From NCBI RefSeq assembly GCF_937881195.1, contig NZ_CALGFC010000007.1, positions 1 to 64,000 on the forward strand: a DNA stretch of 64,000 nt. The letters run 5' to 3'. This stretch comes from an uncultured Methanobrevibacter sp. (GTDB lineage: Archaea > Methanobacteriota > Methanobacteria > Methanobacteriales > Methanobacteriaceae). The notes below the pieces were generated by a model that saw only the letters and a program-made list of their open reading frames with translations, ran no database searches and was not told where the DNA came from. Both the position numbers and the translations under genes were made by a program. Below, piece by piece: positions 50,359 to 60,008 of this stretch (the stretch's first letter is position 1; every line of letters starts with the position of its first letter).

Positions 50359-51564
50359 TTAAGAAGCTAATGCATAAATAGCTGCCAAAATAACGATTAT
50401 AAAACTGTATTCCCAATAACCAAGAATAGTCATAAAGTATACAATTAAAAATACTAAAATGAAGATTCCAATTAGTTTAGCTCTTTTATTTAGTAACAAA
50501 TTAATAACTGTTCTGAAAAATTCTGAAGGAATATAATATGCATAAAGACCATTAGCAAGATCAAAAATAACTAAAGATAAAGGATTTGAAATTTGAACCT
50601 CATCAGCAAGTTGAGCTCTTTCTCCAGCTTCCCTTCTACTTCTTCCTATTCCTGCCCTAATTTTAGCACCATTATTAAGAATATACCATGCAGTATCAAG
50701 ACCTGCCCTAATAGCTAGATCTTTGCTTGGGAATCTTGCAATTAAATCATCCCCTCCTTCACGATAACCTTCAATTTTTCCGTTACATTCAGTTTCCATG
50801 AAATTTTTAACACCAGTCATTAATTCAACTAACTTGTCCCTACCATAATCATCAATAAATTTAGTAGAATTAATTATATCTATAAAAAGATAATTTTGAA
50901 GTTCTGGTGTTGTGGCTGTAGATTTAAGAAAATTAGAATCAAAGACAAGAGCATATTCCCCCCCTAATCTAGTAAAACCTACTCCTGAAACTTCACCCAC
51001 TTCTTTACTAAGATTAATTGAGCGTTCAATAGCAGCAGCACCAGTCATTCCAACAGCTGCACGAACATTTATGCCATTATCAAGACCCATTCCAATCATT
51101 TTAATAGCTACTCTAATACCATCGTTTTTAGAAAGAAGTTTTGAAACAATTTCAGTTGAACTTTGTTCTACAATTTCGCCTTTTTCTTCAATTATTATCT
51201 TAGAAAAATCAGAGATAACTGAACTCGGTTCTGAAAGCTCAACATATAAATAACGATCACTACCCATTATAATATTACTTACAAGTGCAAATTCTTCAAT
51301 TTTATTTTCAGCAGCTTTTAATTCATAAAAATGATGGTTTTCAGGTATATTTTCTTCACCTACATCACGTAAAAGATTATAAAAAATACTATCCGTTGTA
51401 ATATCTGCTTTTTCAAGCTCCATAAGCATTGTTTGAGTAAAATTGAACATTTCAACATATTCAATTTCTAAGGGAGTTGTCGGATAATACTTAGTACCAA
51501 TACTAATGATTTCATGTTTAGTTAAAAGTTTAAATATATATCTAGTAAGTCCATGATTAGCCAT
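50359..51564 (-). CDS. membrane-anchored palm-domain protein, GTP cyclohydrolase III / class III cyclase-like
   Basis: 401 residues from ATG 51562-51564 (GAGGGGG upstream); the open frame five codons further has no site. The central-to-C-terminal part has two palm-like halves. One is GFTRLGGEYALVF. The other is FIDIINSTKFID followed by YREGGDDLIARF and AGIGRSRREAGERAQLADE. The last blocks resemble archaeal GTP cyclohydrolase III (IGGDN..., AGIGIGRTAEDASNLAD) and class III nucleotidyl cyclases, including metal-binding aspartates. Unlike GTP cyclohydrolase III it ends in two membrane helices (GIFILVFLIVYFMTILG and FIIVILAAIYALA). A membrane-bound nucleotide-cyclising enzyme is inferred; product unknown. 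Confidence 0.6.
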   Translation of the reverse strand: MANHGLTRYIFKLLTKHEIISIGTKYYPTTPLEIEYVEMFNFTQTMLMELEKADITTDSIFYNLLRDVGEENIPENHHFYELKAAENKIEEFALVSNIIMGSDRYLYVELSEPSSVISDFSKIIIEEKGEIVEQSSTEIVSKLLSKNDGIRVAIKMIGMGLDNGINVRAAVGMTGAAAIERSINLSKEVGEVSGVGFTRLGGEYALVFDSNFLKSTATTPELQNYLFIDIINSTKFIDDYGRDKLVELMTGVKNFMETECNGKIEGYREGGDDLIARFPSKDLAIRAGLDTAWYILNNGAKIRAGIGRSRREAGERAQLADEVQISNPLSLVIFDLANGLYAYYIPSEFFRTVINLLLNKRAKLIGIFILVFLIVYFMTILGYWEYSFIIVILAAIYALAS

Positions 51565-51743
51565 TTCTTGCCCCCTCAATTATTTTAAAAAAATGATTAT
51601 TATAATTGAAATTCTATAAACTATAAAATTTTTTAATATATTAAAGTATATAATTCTCTTTAAGAGCAATTATATAAAATTATTAATATCTAAAGACATC
51701 AATATAAAATTATTAATCAATTAAAATATTTATAACAAAATTA

Positions 51744-52784
51744 TTAGTCTTCTTTTTTACCATACTTCTCATTTTTATCCAAATAAGTTTCAAATTCTCC
51801 TGGTTTTTCTAAAATAATATCTGGTTTAACAGCTACAAATGGGAATTTCCAAGAACCCATCCTTCCAGCCACAGTACTTGCTATGTTTCTAGAATTCTTT
51901 TTTATAAAAACTTCATCGTGAGAATTAATCTTTATTTCAACATTGAAAGGAGCTTCCTCTTCAACTTCATCTGAATAAAGAATATTAAGTTCAAATGTCC
52001 CTGGTTTCATGAAGAGATCATTCCGAACAGCTATAAGTGGTCTTTTATCCAATCTTAACCTATCAGCTATAGTAACAGAGATATTACCTGCACTTTTAAC
52101 TGCTTCTTTATAATCCTTAGGATGCACTAAAACAAAAATAACATATGGTGCTGATGTTTCAACATCTTCTACCATATCCATGACTTTATCAAACATTGGA
52201 ATTTTTGAAAATAATCCTTCAATCTTATTACCAACACCATCTTGTTGTGATTTATCCATTCTGATAATTGATTCTTTAGCTATGTTTAATGGACTAAATT
52301 CAATTCCTTCTTTTCCTTTATAAATTTCCCATCTTTTATTTTCAATAGAAACTAAAATATCATTGCAAATATGTTGGAGTATATTTTTATCTCTTTTAGG
52401 TTTTTTAGATTCTCCAATGACAATATTTTCACCATCAAAAGAAAAAGGTAATCTTCTGCTTTGTATATCCTTAAATTCATCATTAAATTCTCTAAAAAGA
52501 TCATTTGATAAAATTTTTGCATTTTCTTCTTCAGCTAACTCAAGAATAAAATGATCCGCATTATTACCTGCAGGGACTTCCTCTATAGCTTCTTCATCAA
52601 TTAAGCCGACATACTTTTTTTTATCATCAATTTCATGTTTAAGTGAAGCATCAGCCAAAATAACAAAATCATGCCCTTTATCTTCTAAGACTTTCACTGC
52701 TGAAAGAATATTAGCTAATTTAGGACTTGAATCATTTCCTTTACCGAAATGTGCTACATTAGATGCATCTATGATAACTTTCAA
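51744..52784 (-). CDS. PIN/NYN-type (Zc3h12a-like) ribonuclease
   Basis: 346 residues. The N-terminal PIN-like nuclease (about 1-125) has acidic active-site residues in MKVIIDASNVAHFGKG, ILADASLKHEIDD, GNNADHFILELA and ILSNDLFREF, as in the Zc3h12a/NYN RNases. The C-terminal two thirds form an unknown domain with two related blocks (ISVTIADRLRLDKRPLIAVRND and IASTVAGRMGSWKFPFVAVKPD), suggesting an internal duplication. The start is TTG at 52782-52784, three bases after GGTGAT. It lies 179 bp upstream of the palm-domain gene on the same strand. Confidence 0.8.
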   Translation of the reverse strand: MKVIIDASNVAHFGKGNDSSPKLANILSAVKVLEDKGHDFVILADASLKHEIDDKKKYVGLIDEEAIEEVPAGNNADHFILELAEEENAKILSNDLFREFNDEFKDIQSRRLPFSFDGENIVIGESKKPKRDKNILQHICNDILVSIENKRWEIYKGKEGIEFSPLNIAKESIIRMDKSQQDGVGNKIEGLFSKIPMFDKVMDMVEDVETSAPYVIFVLVHPKDYKEAVKSAGNISVTIADRLRLDKRPLIAVRNDLFMKPGTFELNILYSDEVEEEAPFNVEIKINSHDEVFIKKNSRNIASTVAGRMGSWKFPFVAVKPDIILEKPGEFETYLDKNEKYGKKED

Positions 52785-53303
52785 TTTATCACCAAAAATT
52801 GATTATTAATAACTATGAGTTATAATTAAATAAAATTCCAATAGGGATTAATTTCCCATATTTTTACCGATAATAATATAATAGTTAAACATATATTTAA
52901 ATTTTACTACAAATACAATTAAAAACAAAAGAAATTAGTCTTAAAATAGTAATTAAATTGATTAAATTAATTAAATTAAAAAATAAATCTAATTTAAATA
53001 TGTAACATAAAACAAAAAGCATATTTTAAAATTTATTATTTTAATTTATAATCAATATATAAAATAATATTATTTAAAAAATTAATTATATAAAAAATAG
53101 AATTATACAAATAAAATATAAAAAAATATAATTATAGAAAATATGCTTATAAAAAAATAGAATTATAAAAATAAAATATAAAAAATATGGTTATAAAAAA
53201 ATAGAATTATAGAAAATATGCTTATAAAAAAAATAGAATTATAAAAATAAAATATAAAAAATATGATTATAAATTATATATAAATATTAAAAAATATTAA
53301 AAA
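52785..53303. other. A/T spacer with imperfect tandem repeats
   Basis: 519 bp. From about 53087 to 53275 blocks such as AAAATAGAATTATAAAAATA and AAAATATGCTTATAAAAAAA alternate several times, next to the 3' end of the phosphoesterase gene. No gene is seen. Confidence 0.6.
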
Positions 53304-54074
53304 TTAAATCCTATTAAATTTTCCTAAAAATAACTTTTCCCCATTAATATTATTTAAAACAACATCAATATGGTCAGAACGAATATGATAGGTGTTATAA
53401 GAATTTTTATCTTTACCTCTCAATTTAATAGAAGAAACAGAACCTGCATTTATAAATAAAGTATTTTCCATCCTCCAAAGGTGAGGAACATGTTTATGCC
53501 CACATATAACCATATTAACATCATGATCAATTAAACTTTGTAGTATATCTCCAGCATCAGATAAAACATTTCTTTCCCTTCCAGTTTTTGGAACTGGGAT
53601 TACATGATGATGCATAGCTACAATGGAGAAATTAGAATTTTCTAAAGATTTATCTAATTCATTTTCCATCCATAATTGTTGAGGTCTACCAATATGGCCC
53701 CTATCTATATCAGGACCACTACTATCCATACCAACTACAGTTAAATCATTATCTTTTGTTAAAACCCAACTACGCTCCCCAATTAATTCTTCAAAAATTT
53801 CATAACCGACATTACGAGAATCGTGATTGCCAGGAACAGCAAATAATGGAAATTGAATCATAGAAAGATATTCTTTAGCTTTTAAAAACTCAGAATAATA
53901 ACCATGATCAGTAAGGTCCCCAGTAACAATTACCATATCAGGAGCTAAATCGTTGATTTGATTAACAACTTCCAAAAATATCTCATCATCAAATGCATTA
54001 TTACTAATATGTAAATCTGATATATGAGCAATTATAGTTGTAGAATCTGAAGAATTTTCAGTTGAATTTGACAT
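53304..54074 (-). CDS. calcineurin-like metallophosphoesterase
   Basis: 256 residues with all five metal-binding motifs: DLH (AHISDLHIS), GD (VTGDLTDHG), GNHD (VPGNHDSRN), the single His block (AMHHHVIPV), and GHKH (VICGHKHVPH). It resembles the cyclic-nucleotide phosphodiesterase (CpdA/Icc-like) branch, which would be of interest beside the cyclase-like gene 2 kb away. Substrate is unproven. GTGATA precedes the ATG. Confidence 0.9.
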   Translation of the reverse strand: MSNSTENSSDSTTIIAHISDLHISNNAFDDEIFLEVVNQINDLAPDMVIVTGDLTDHGYYSEFLKAKEYLSMIQFPLFAVPGNHDSRNVGYEIFEELIGERSWVLTKDNDLTVVGMDSSGPDIDRGHIGRPQQLWMENELDKSLENSNFSIVAMHHHVIPVPKTGRERNVLSDAGDILQSLIDHDVNMVICGHKHVPHLWRMENTLFINAGSVSSIKLRGKDKNSYNTYHIRSDHIDVVLNNINGEKLFLGKFNRI

Positions 54075-54125
54075 ATTATCACATTGAACAAAACATATAG
54101 ATTATTCTAAAATATTTAATAATAA

Positions 54126-54260
54126 ATAATCTAATTCTAAAAAATTTAATGTTAAAAGATTTAATACTAAAAAATCTAATTCTAAAAAATTTAATGTTAA
54201 AAGATTTAATAATAAATAATCTAATTCTAAGAAATTTAATGTTAAAAAAATTAATATTAT
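54126..54260. repeat. 45-nt tandem repeat, three copies
   Basis: Copies at 54126-54170, 54171-54215 and 54216-54260 share CTAATTCTAA.AAATTTAATG with a few changes. The unit is a multiple of three and stop-free on the minus strand, producing a spurious repetitive ORF. It lies between the NAC gene and the phosphoesterase gene. Confidence 0.85.
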
Positions 54261-54301
54261 AAACCTTAATATTATAACACTTGATATTATAAAAAGTTAT
54301 A

Positions 54302-54652
54302 TTATTCATTTAATTTTAAAATTGCTTCTGCTAAATCCCCTTTAGTAGAAATAAGTGCTTCTTCAGCATCTGCTTTATTTACTCCAGCTTGATTTGCAAC
54401 CATTTCTATATCTTCTTCAGGAATAACAATTTCTTCATCTATTTCAACTTCAACCGCATTTCCTGTAATTTGATAGGTTTCTTGACCCATTACATTCATA
54501 AGATTTACTTCAGCATCAGGAATAACTAGTTCTTTATCTTCAAATCGGATAATAACCTCTTTAACACCAGGAAGGTCTTTCATTTCCATTCCCATTTTTT
54601 TCATTTGTCTTTCCATCTGCTTCATTTGTTTTGGATTCATTCCAGGTATCAT
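54302..54652 (-). CDS. nac: nascent polypeptide-associated complex protein
   Basis: Ribosome-associated chaperone, homodimeric in archaea. N-terminal MIPGMNPKQMKQMERQMKKM is the conserved ribosome-binding region. The NAC beta-barrel follows (EVIIRFEDKELVIPDAEV, GQETYQITG). A C-terminal UBA domain ends it (EEDIEMVANQAGVNKADAEEAL). 116 residues, standard. Confidence 0.96.
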   Translation of the reverse strand: MIPGMNPKQMKQMERQMKKMGMEMKDLPGVKEVIIRFEDKELVIPDAEVNLMNVMGQETYQITGNAVEVEIDEEIVIPEEDIEMVANQAGVNKADAEEALISTKGDLAEAILKLNE

Positions 54653-54990
54653 AAATATCTTCCTTAAGTTGATTATATTACTTATATGATTATATTACAT
54701 ATATGATTAAATTAATTATTCAGATTTAATAAATATTACTTTAAATTAAGATTTAAAATATTAGTTATTAAATATAGATTATAATTTAAAATTAATATAG
54801 TTTATTATCATATTAATTACAATTTATTATAATTTTACAATATTTTATCATTTTATAATAATTTTATAATTAGGCATCTACTTTAAACTTATTTATCAAA
54901 TTAAACTATTTAAAATAATTCATTTATTATAAATATTTATTATATTTATATATTTAATTGAATTATATTTAAAACATCTAATAGTTATTT
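54653..54990. other. A/T-rich spacer
   Basis: 338 bp containing the nac promoter. No ORF, RNA or repeat stands out. Confidence 0.5.
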
Positions 54991-55683
54991 TTAATATTTT
55001 AGGGATTTTCTAGTGAATGGACAATTAGAAATACATAAACCACAAATGGTATCATTTACACCTAGTTTTTCATTTGCATACATTTTAGCAGATTCAGAAC
55101 AAGAATTAGCATTATAAAAATTATCTCTTTCAATGCCTTTAATCCAAACTCTTCCAGAAATAGCATTTCCTGGGCAAATATTTTTACAAATATTACATGT
55201 GTAAGGACAAGAAGATGTTTCAATTGGTTTTCCACAATCTAATTTTGCATTAGTAAGAACTATGATTATCCTAATAGCTGATCCAAAATCTTTAGTAACA
55301 AGTAAACCACATTTACCTATCCAGCCTAAACCAGCTAATGTAGCTAATGTTTTATAAGGAAGTTTAGAAGAATAATTATCATCAACTTTAATTTGATTTC
55401 TCAGTTGTGGTGATGAAGAATAGCCCTTATCCTCTAAAAAATCTGCACATGAAGTAGCTAATTCATCTAATCTTTTGTTTAATTCATTGAACTCTTTATA
55501 ATATTGATTTAGATTGCCATTTTTATTATTTAAAATAGCTTTTTTGGAATATTTTAAACCAATTACAATTCCAAAATTAAAATTTTCGGAAAAATTGGTT
55601 CCTAATAATCTTAAATCAGCAAAACCCACAATATTTGCACCCTTATTTAATAAAAATGAATTAATTTCTTTTGTTAGTACCAT
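54991..55683 (-). CDS. QueG-like double 4Fe-4S protein (epoxyqueuosine reductase family)
   Basis: 230 residues. The C-terminal half has two 4Fe-4S ligand sets, CPYTCNICKNICPGNAISG and CGLCISNCPFT, preceded by GLGWIGKCGLLVTKDFGSAIR as in QueG-type proteins. The N-terminal domain is shorter than in bacterial QueG (about 370 residues) and no HEAT extension follows. Archaea make archaeosine rather than queuosine, so the bacterial reaction is unlikely and the true substrate is open. tgtA, which inserts the archaeosine precursor base, lies 1.7 kb upstream. Confidence 0.85.
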   Translation of the reverse strand: MVLTKEINSFLLNKGANIVGFADLRLLGTNFSENFNFGIVIGLKYSKKAILNNKNGNLNQYYKEFNELNKRLDELATSCADFLEDKGYSSSPQLRNQIKVDDNYSSKLPYKTLATLAGLGWIGKCGLLVTKDFGSAIRIIIVLTNAKLDCGKPIETSSCPYTCNICKNICPGNAISGRVWIKGIERDNFYNANSCSESAKMYANEKLGVNDTICGLCISNCPFTRKSLKY

Positions 55684-55830
55684 TCTTACAAATCCCTATT
55701 TATAAATTAAAAGATATTAATCTAATAATAAATTAGATATAATAATTGATTAAACTAAATCATGATAATTTATAATATACTATTAGTTTTAAAATATTTA
55801 ATTTTTAAAAAAAATTATATAAATTATATT

Positions 55831-55909
55831 TAAAAAAATTATATAGATCATACTGTAAAAAAAATTATATAGAGCAATATTGTAAAAAAAATTATATAGA
55901 TTATATTGT
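55831..55909. repeat. 26-27-nt tandem repeat, three copies
   Basis: Copies at 55831-55856, 55857-55883 and 55884-55909, each an A run plus TTATATAGATCATACTGT or a close variant. They occupy the middle of the 313-bp spacer 55684-55996, which otherwise shows nothing. Confidence 0.75.
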
Positions 55910-55996
55910 AAAAAAAAGTTATATATATTATCTATATCTCTAATTATATACTAATTTTTTAATTAATTTAATAATAGTTAACAAATAATTTACCAA

Positions 55997-56503
55997 TTAT
56001 TCATACATTCCTTTAAATTTAATATTTTTATCTTTATCAATATTTACCATAAAGTAACTACCATTAAAATAATCAGGACTATTTGTTAAATTAAGTTCTA
56101 TCAAAGAATCATTAGATTTATTAAAGTTAATAATCATTGATTCAACATACAAACTATCAAAAAAATCATCCTTCGTTATTGGAAAAAATACTTTTGACCC
56201 ATCTTCTAGTAAATAACACTCTTCAGAAGAGCATTCTAAAAGCATAGCAGAACTTGTGATATTTTCAGCTAATTCTAAAATATCTTCTTGAAATATAGAT
56301 TCTTTAATCTTATTTTTATTATTCTCAACAAAATTTATATCATATATAATATTATTTAATAATGGCTTTAAAATGTCTTTTTTATTCATATTATTTTCAA
56401 AATCTTTTAATATATTAATAAACAATTCAGATTCCTTTTTCCAGATATTTATATTAGTCTCAAATGATGAGAATGTACTTTCAATGAAATCATCCATATC
56501 CAT
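55997..56503 (-). CDS. uncharacterised protein
   Basis: 168 residues, acidic, no family recognised. The N-terminal two thirds are predicted helical (FSSFETNINIWKKESELFI and following). The C-terminal third looks like beta-strands (CYLLEDGSKVFFPITKDDFF, SLIELNLTNS). Two cysteines (CSSEEC) are too few for a cluster. GGTGG lies before the ATG. It lies between the QueG-like gene and a TPR gene on the same strand, 214 bp downstream of the latter. Confidence 0.75.
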   Translation of the reverse strand: MDMDDFIESTFSSFETNINIWKKESELFINILKDFENNMNKKDILKPLLNNIIYDINFVENNKNKIKESIFQEDILELAENITSSAMLLECSSEECYLLEDGSKVFFPITKDDFFDSLYVESMIINFNKSNDSLIELNLTNSPDYFNGSYFMVNIDKDKNIKFKGMYE

Positions 56504-56717
56504 TTTAAAACCACCAATATAGTATAAACTATAAATTATAAACTATAATCCATACAAAATCATTTTTAAGATGAAACTTAAATAAATCGAGTATGGAGAA
56601 ATAAAATTAATAATAAAAAAAATAAAATATCTAAATCAATTTAAATTACAAATCTAGTTTAAATTACAAATCGATATAAATTATTAAAAAAATGAATAAT
56701 ACCAAATATCCACATAA

Positions 56718-57128
56718 TTAAGTATTTTCTTCATCTTCTAAAAAATTTTTACCAAGAAATAAGTTGACCTTAAGAACTTCAAAGTGATGTTTTATAGTCC
56801 TATCATTTTTATCTAAGCTATGAGCTGTTTCATATTCCTTCAAAGCATCCTCAAAATTTTCAATATTTAAATATGCATAGCCCAATCTAAAATGCCAATA
56901 AGGATCAGACTCTCCCTTTTGTTTAATAGAATCAAGTTCTTTGATAGCTGATTGAAACCTATTAACACTATTATATGCCCTTATTAAATAAGAAACAGTT
57001 TCATAGTCTCTTTTTTCCTTTGGAATTTCTAAAACTTTATCAATTACTTTATCAAAAAAAGAATTGTCATACCAATAGCTAAGTTTCTTTATTAGCTTTT
57101 CTTTTGTTAATTCATTATCTATTTTCAT
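56718..57128 (-). CDS. tetratricopeptide-repeat protein
   Basis: 136 residues with about three TPR-like helix pairs between residues 10 and 115. The clearest is DPYWHFRLGYAYLNIENFED followed by ALKEYETAHSLDKND. It should be a protein-interaction scaffold. No enzyme domain is present. It lies downstream of tgtA on the same strand, 259 bp away across a 16-nt repeat array. Confidence 0.85.
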   Translation of the reverse strand: MKIDNELTKEKLIKKLSYWYDNSFFDKVIDKVLEIPKEKRDYETVSYLIRAYNSVNRFQSAIKELDSIKQKGESDPYWHFRLGYAYLNIENFEDALKEYETAHSLDKNDRTIKHHFEVLKVNLFLGKNFLEDEENT

Positions 57129-57227
57129 TATTTCTCCAATAAGTTTAATAATTAATATTTAAATTATATTAATATTTAAATTTTAGTTTATTAATAAATA
57201 AGCAAAATTGAAATAAATTTATAATTG

Positions 57228-57330
57228 AAATAATTTATATTTTAAATAATTTATATTTTAAATAATTTATATTTGAAATAATTTATATTTGAAATAAATT
57301 TATATCAAAATAATTTATATTTTAAATAAA
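57228..57330. repeat. 16-nt tandem repeat, about six copies
   Basis: The unit AAATAATTTATATTTT (or ending TTTG) repeats from 57228 with minor changes, in the spacer between tgtA and the TPR gene. Confidence 0.75.
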
Positions 57331-57387
57331 TTTAGAATATAATAAATTTATGAATAAGAATATTTTTAAATTATTCTAATTTTGCTA

Positions 57388-59376
57388 TTAATCAATTTTT
57401 TTAAACCCTTTTCTTGTTTTTATAGCTTGACCAGTATTAAAATCCATAATTTCATTATGATTTAGTAAAGATTTGCCAAAAGCTAATAAATCATCATTTT
57501 CATTAACTATTAAAACTTCATCTTTAGACCTAATATTAACATCACAATCAATCACAAATTTGGAAAAGACACTTTTACCTTCAAGGGCAAAAGGTTCAGA
57601 ATCTTTATTTACAATTACACGATTTTCAGGAAATGTTTTGAAACTATGGAGCCTTTTAGCACCTTCTTTTGCCAAAACAAAATAAGAATCAGAAGCCCTC
57701 ATATTAGCAATTAATACTTTATTATCATAAATATGTCTAATTTTTCCAGTTTTTTTACTTTTTTCAATTTTAATATTTCCTGAAAAAAGAAATTCTCCTA
57801 CACCATTGCCAAATTGATAATCTGCTATTGCCTTGATTTTTCTTATATCATCTTTAATAAATTTCACATTATCAGAATCAGGATGTATATTATAAAGACA
57901 AATACCTAAAAAGTCTATTACTTTAGAACTAATTAATGTTTGATCATAATATTCAATAAATTCAGAGATAAAATTTTCTAAAAATTCTATAGAATCAATA
58001 TCATTTATTTTAGGAGATTCATTTTGAGATAAAGGATATACTTCGTCTATATCAAGAGGGATAAGACAAAAAGGAACATCTAAAACCATGAAATCAGTAT
58101 TTTCTAAATCTAAATCTCTTTCACTACCATAACTATAAAAATCACCAAAATCAGATTTTTTAATATATTTTGAGTATGGTTTTCTAGATTTAGGCAAAAT
58201 AACTAAATCTCTTTTTTTATCCATATTATGAAGCTTTTTTAAATGTCTAAGAACTTCAGATCTTTTTAAAGATTCAGGACCAGTGTAAAAAAATGCAGAC
58301 TTTTTAATTCGAGGATCATAAAGTTCTAAATCTTCAGTATATTTATCAAGCTGACGACATGCATCCAATAACAATGGATGAACCCTACATCTTTCTTCAA
58401 CTAACTCCATTAAGTCCCCATCAATAATAGCTTGTCTTACAACTCTTAATTCAGCAAAACTAACACTTAAATTATGTTCAGCAATCAAGTTTGTTCTTTC
58501 TTCTTTATCCATATTTCTAAGGTCATCAGGCGTATAATTACTACAAACTTCACATGAACAAGGCATTTCCTGTAGATTTTCAAGTTTATAAGTCCCTCTT
58601 GTTGTTAAGAATCTATCATCCTCAGCATATAAAATATAAGCTGCAGAATCAAATAAATCGCACCCCATAGCTACAGCTAATGCAAAAAGCATAGGATGAC
58701 CAGCCCCCATAAGATGACGAGGAACAGAATCTGGAAGATGAGACACAGAAGACATTACTACATCTACAAGATCTTTATATTTGTAATTTTCCATTAAAGG
58801 AACAACTGCCCCAATAGGATATAAATCAGCATTTAACTTTGAAAGTTCATCAGCACAATAAGAACGAAGTTCCGGATAAGTTGAACCTTGAACAACAGAA
58901 TTTAAAAGCATTTCCATATTTTTTTCTTCTTTATACTCAACAGCTTCTTTAGCTCTTTCAAGTGTTATTTTTAAATCCTCTTCAGCTTTTTCTAATGTTT
59001 CATAGGGTGCGGTTGGAATATCAAGAGAAGTCCCTATATCTGTTTTAATTGATTCTTGAAACTCTATAACCTCTTTATTACTTATATCAATATCCCCATA
59101 AACTGAAAGTTGGAATGAACCAGAATCAGTCATAACAGGACCATTAAAATTAATTAAATTATGAATACCTTCATTAAGAGCTTTTTCCTTTAATTCTGAA
59201 TCTTTATAAACCAAATAAGCATTTGTAATTACAATTTCCGTATCAAACTTTTTAACATCAATTTTTTGTTTTTTTGGATGAATAACAGGCATTAAAGCAG
59301 GAGTTTTAACGTTTCCATGTTTTGTTTTAAGTAAACCTACCCTACCCCTATTATCCTTATATTTAATTTCAAATAT
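57388..59376 (-). CDS. tgtA: archaeosine tRNA-guanine transglycosylase with ATA/ATT start
   Basis: Exchanges guanine 15 of archaeal tRNAs for preQ0, first tRNA step of archaeosine synthesis. TIM-barrel active-site block GPVMTDSGSFQ, substrate region PIGAVVPLMENYKY, zinc ligands CSCEVCSNY, and C-terminal archaeal domains including a PUA-like end (DCDVNIRSKDEVLIVNENDDLLA). The first ATG (59290-59292, MPVIHP) lies inside the family core. Upstream the frame continues without stop for 27 more codons encoding FEIKYKDNRGRVGLLKTK-type sequence, the conserved TgtA N-terminus. There is no ATG/GTG/TTG there. An ATA at 59374-59376 (or the ATT before it) sits 7 nt after GGAGG, exactly where an ATG would be expected. 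About 662 residues with that start. Confidence 0.93.
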   Translation of the reverse strand: MFEIKYKDNRGRVGLLKTKHGNVKTPALMPVIHPKKQKIDVKKFDTEIVITNAYLVYKDSELKEKALNEGIHNLINFNGPVMTDSGSFQLSVYGDIDISNKEVIEFQESIKTDIGTSLDIPTAPYETLEKAEEDLKITLERAKEAVEYKEEKNMEMLLNSVVQGSTYPELRSYCADELSKLNADLYPIGAVVPLMENYKYKDLVDVVMSSVSHLPDSVPRHLMGAGHPMLFALAVAMGCDLFDSAAYILYAEDDRFLTTRGTYKLENLQEMPCSCEVCSNYTPDDLRNMDKEERTNLIAEHNLSVSFAELRVVRQAIIDGDLMELVEERCRVHPLLLDACRQLDKYTEDLELYDPRIKKSAFFYTGPESLKRSEVLRHLKKLHNMDKKRDLVILPKSRKPYSKYIKKSDFGDFYSYGSERDLDLENTDFMVLDVPFCLIPLDIDEVYPLSQNESPKINDIDSIEFLENFISEFIEYYDQTLISSKVIDFLGICLYNIHPDSDNVKFIKDDIRKIKAIADYQFGNGVGEFLFSGNIKIEKSKKTGKIRHIYDNKVLIANMRASDSYFVLAKEGAKRLHSFKTFPENRVIVNKDSEPFALEGKSVFSKFVIDCDVNIRSKDEVLIVNENDDLLAFGKSLLNHNEIMDFNTGQAIKTRKGFKKID

Positions 59377-60008
59377 AATAATTCCTCCAAATTTTTATAA
59401 TTTATTTATACTCTCTTATCTAAATTTATTATTTTAAAGTCAATTATAAAGCCAATTATATAATTATTATCATTAAATCTTTTATTTTAAGTCAATATTT
59501 ATATCCCTATTTATTAACTACGTTATATTCTAAATTTAATTTATATTTTAATATAACCGTATAAAATAATATTAATACAATTTAGTTTACTATTAAAAAA
59601 TAGTTATAATAATATAAATATTTAATGAAAAATTTTTATAAAAAAATATAAAAAATATTTATAATATCTTATAATATCTTATAATATTTTAAAATATAAA
59701 GAATGATAATTACTTGTTAAAGAATGATATTTATAATAGAACATATAAACATTGCTAAACTAAACTTGTAATAATTAGTTAAAATATTAAAAATAGGTTA
59801 AAACATTAAAAATCACTTATAAAATAGAATATTTATTATATAAAATAAATATTTATAAAAATAAATATTTTTATATGAAAATATAGCCAAGTGAATAATA
59901 TTATGAAAATAATTTTTTAGATCAAATAAATATTGATTAAGTAAATAAATATTAATTAGATGAATAAATATTGATTAAGTAAATAAATATTAATTAGATG
60001 AATAAATG
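59377..60008. other. A/T spacer with a 38-nt tandem repeat
   Basis: Copies of a 38-nt unit at 59925-59962 and 59963-60000 are identical, with a partial third running into the stop region of the methyltransferase gene. The remainder is plain A/T. The tgtA promoter lies in the left part. Confidence 0.65.

Noticed and set aside
54079..54309. 76-residue minus-strand ORF rich in NIK/FRIR repeats
   Set aside because: It is produced by the 45-nt tandem repeat, whose unit is a multiple of three. It has no ribosome site and runs into the end of nac.
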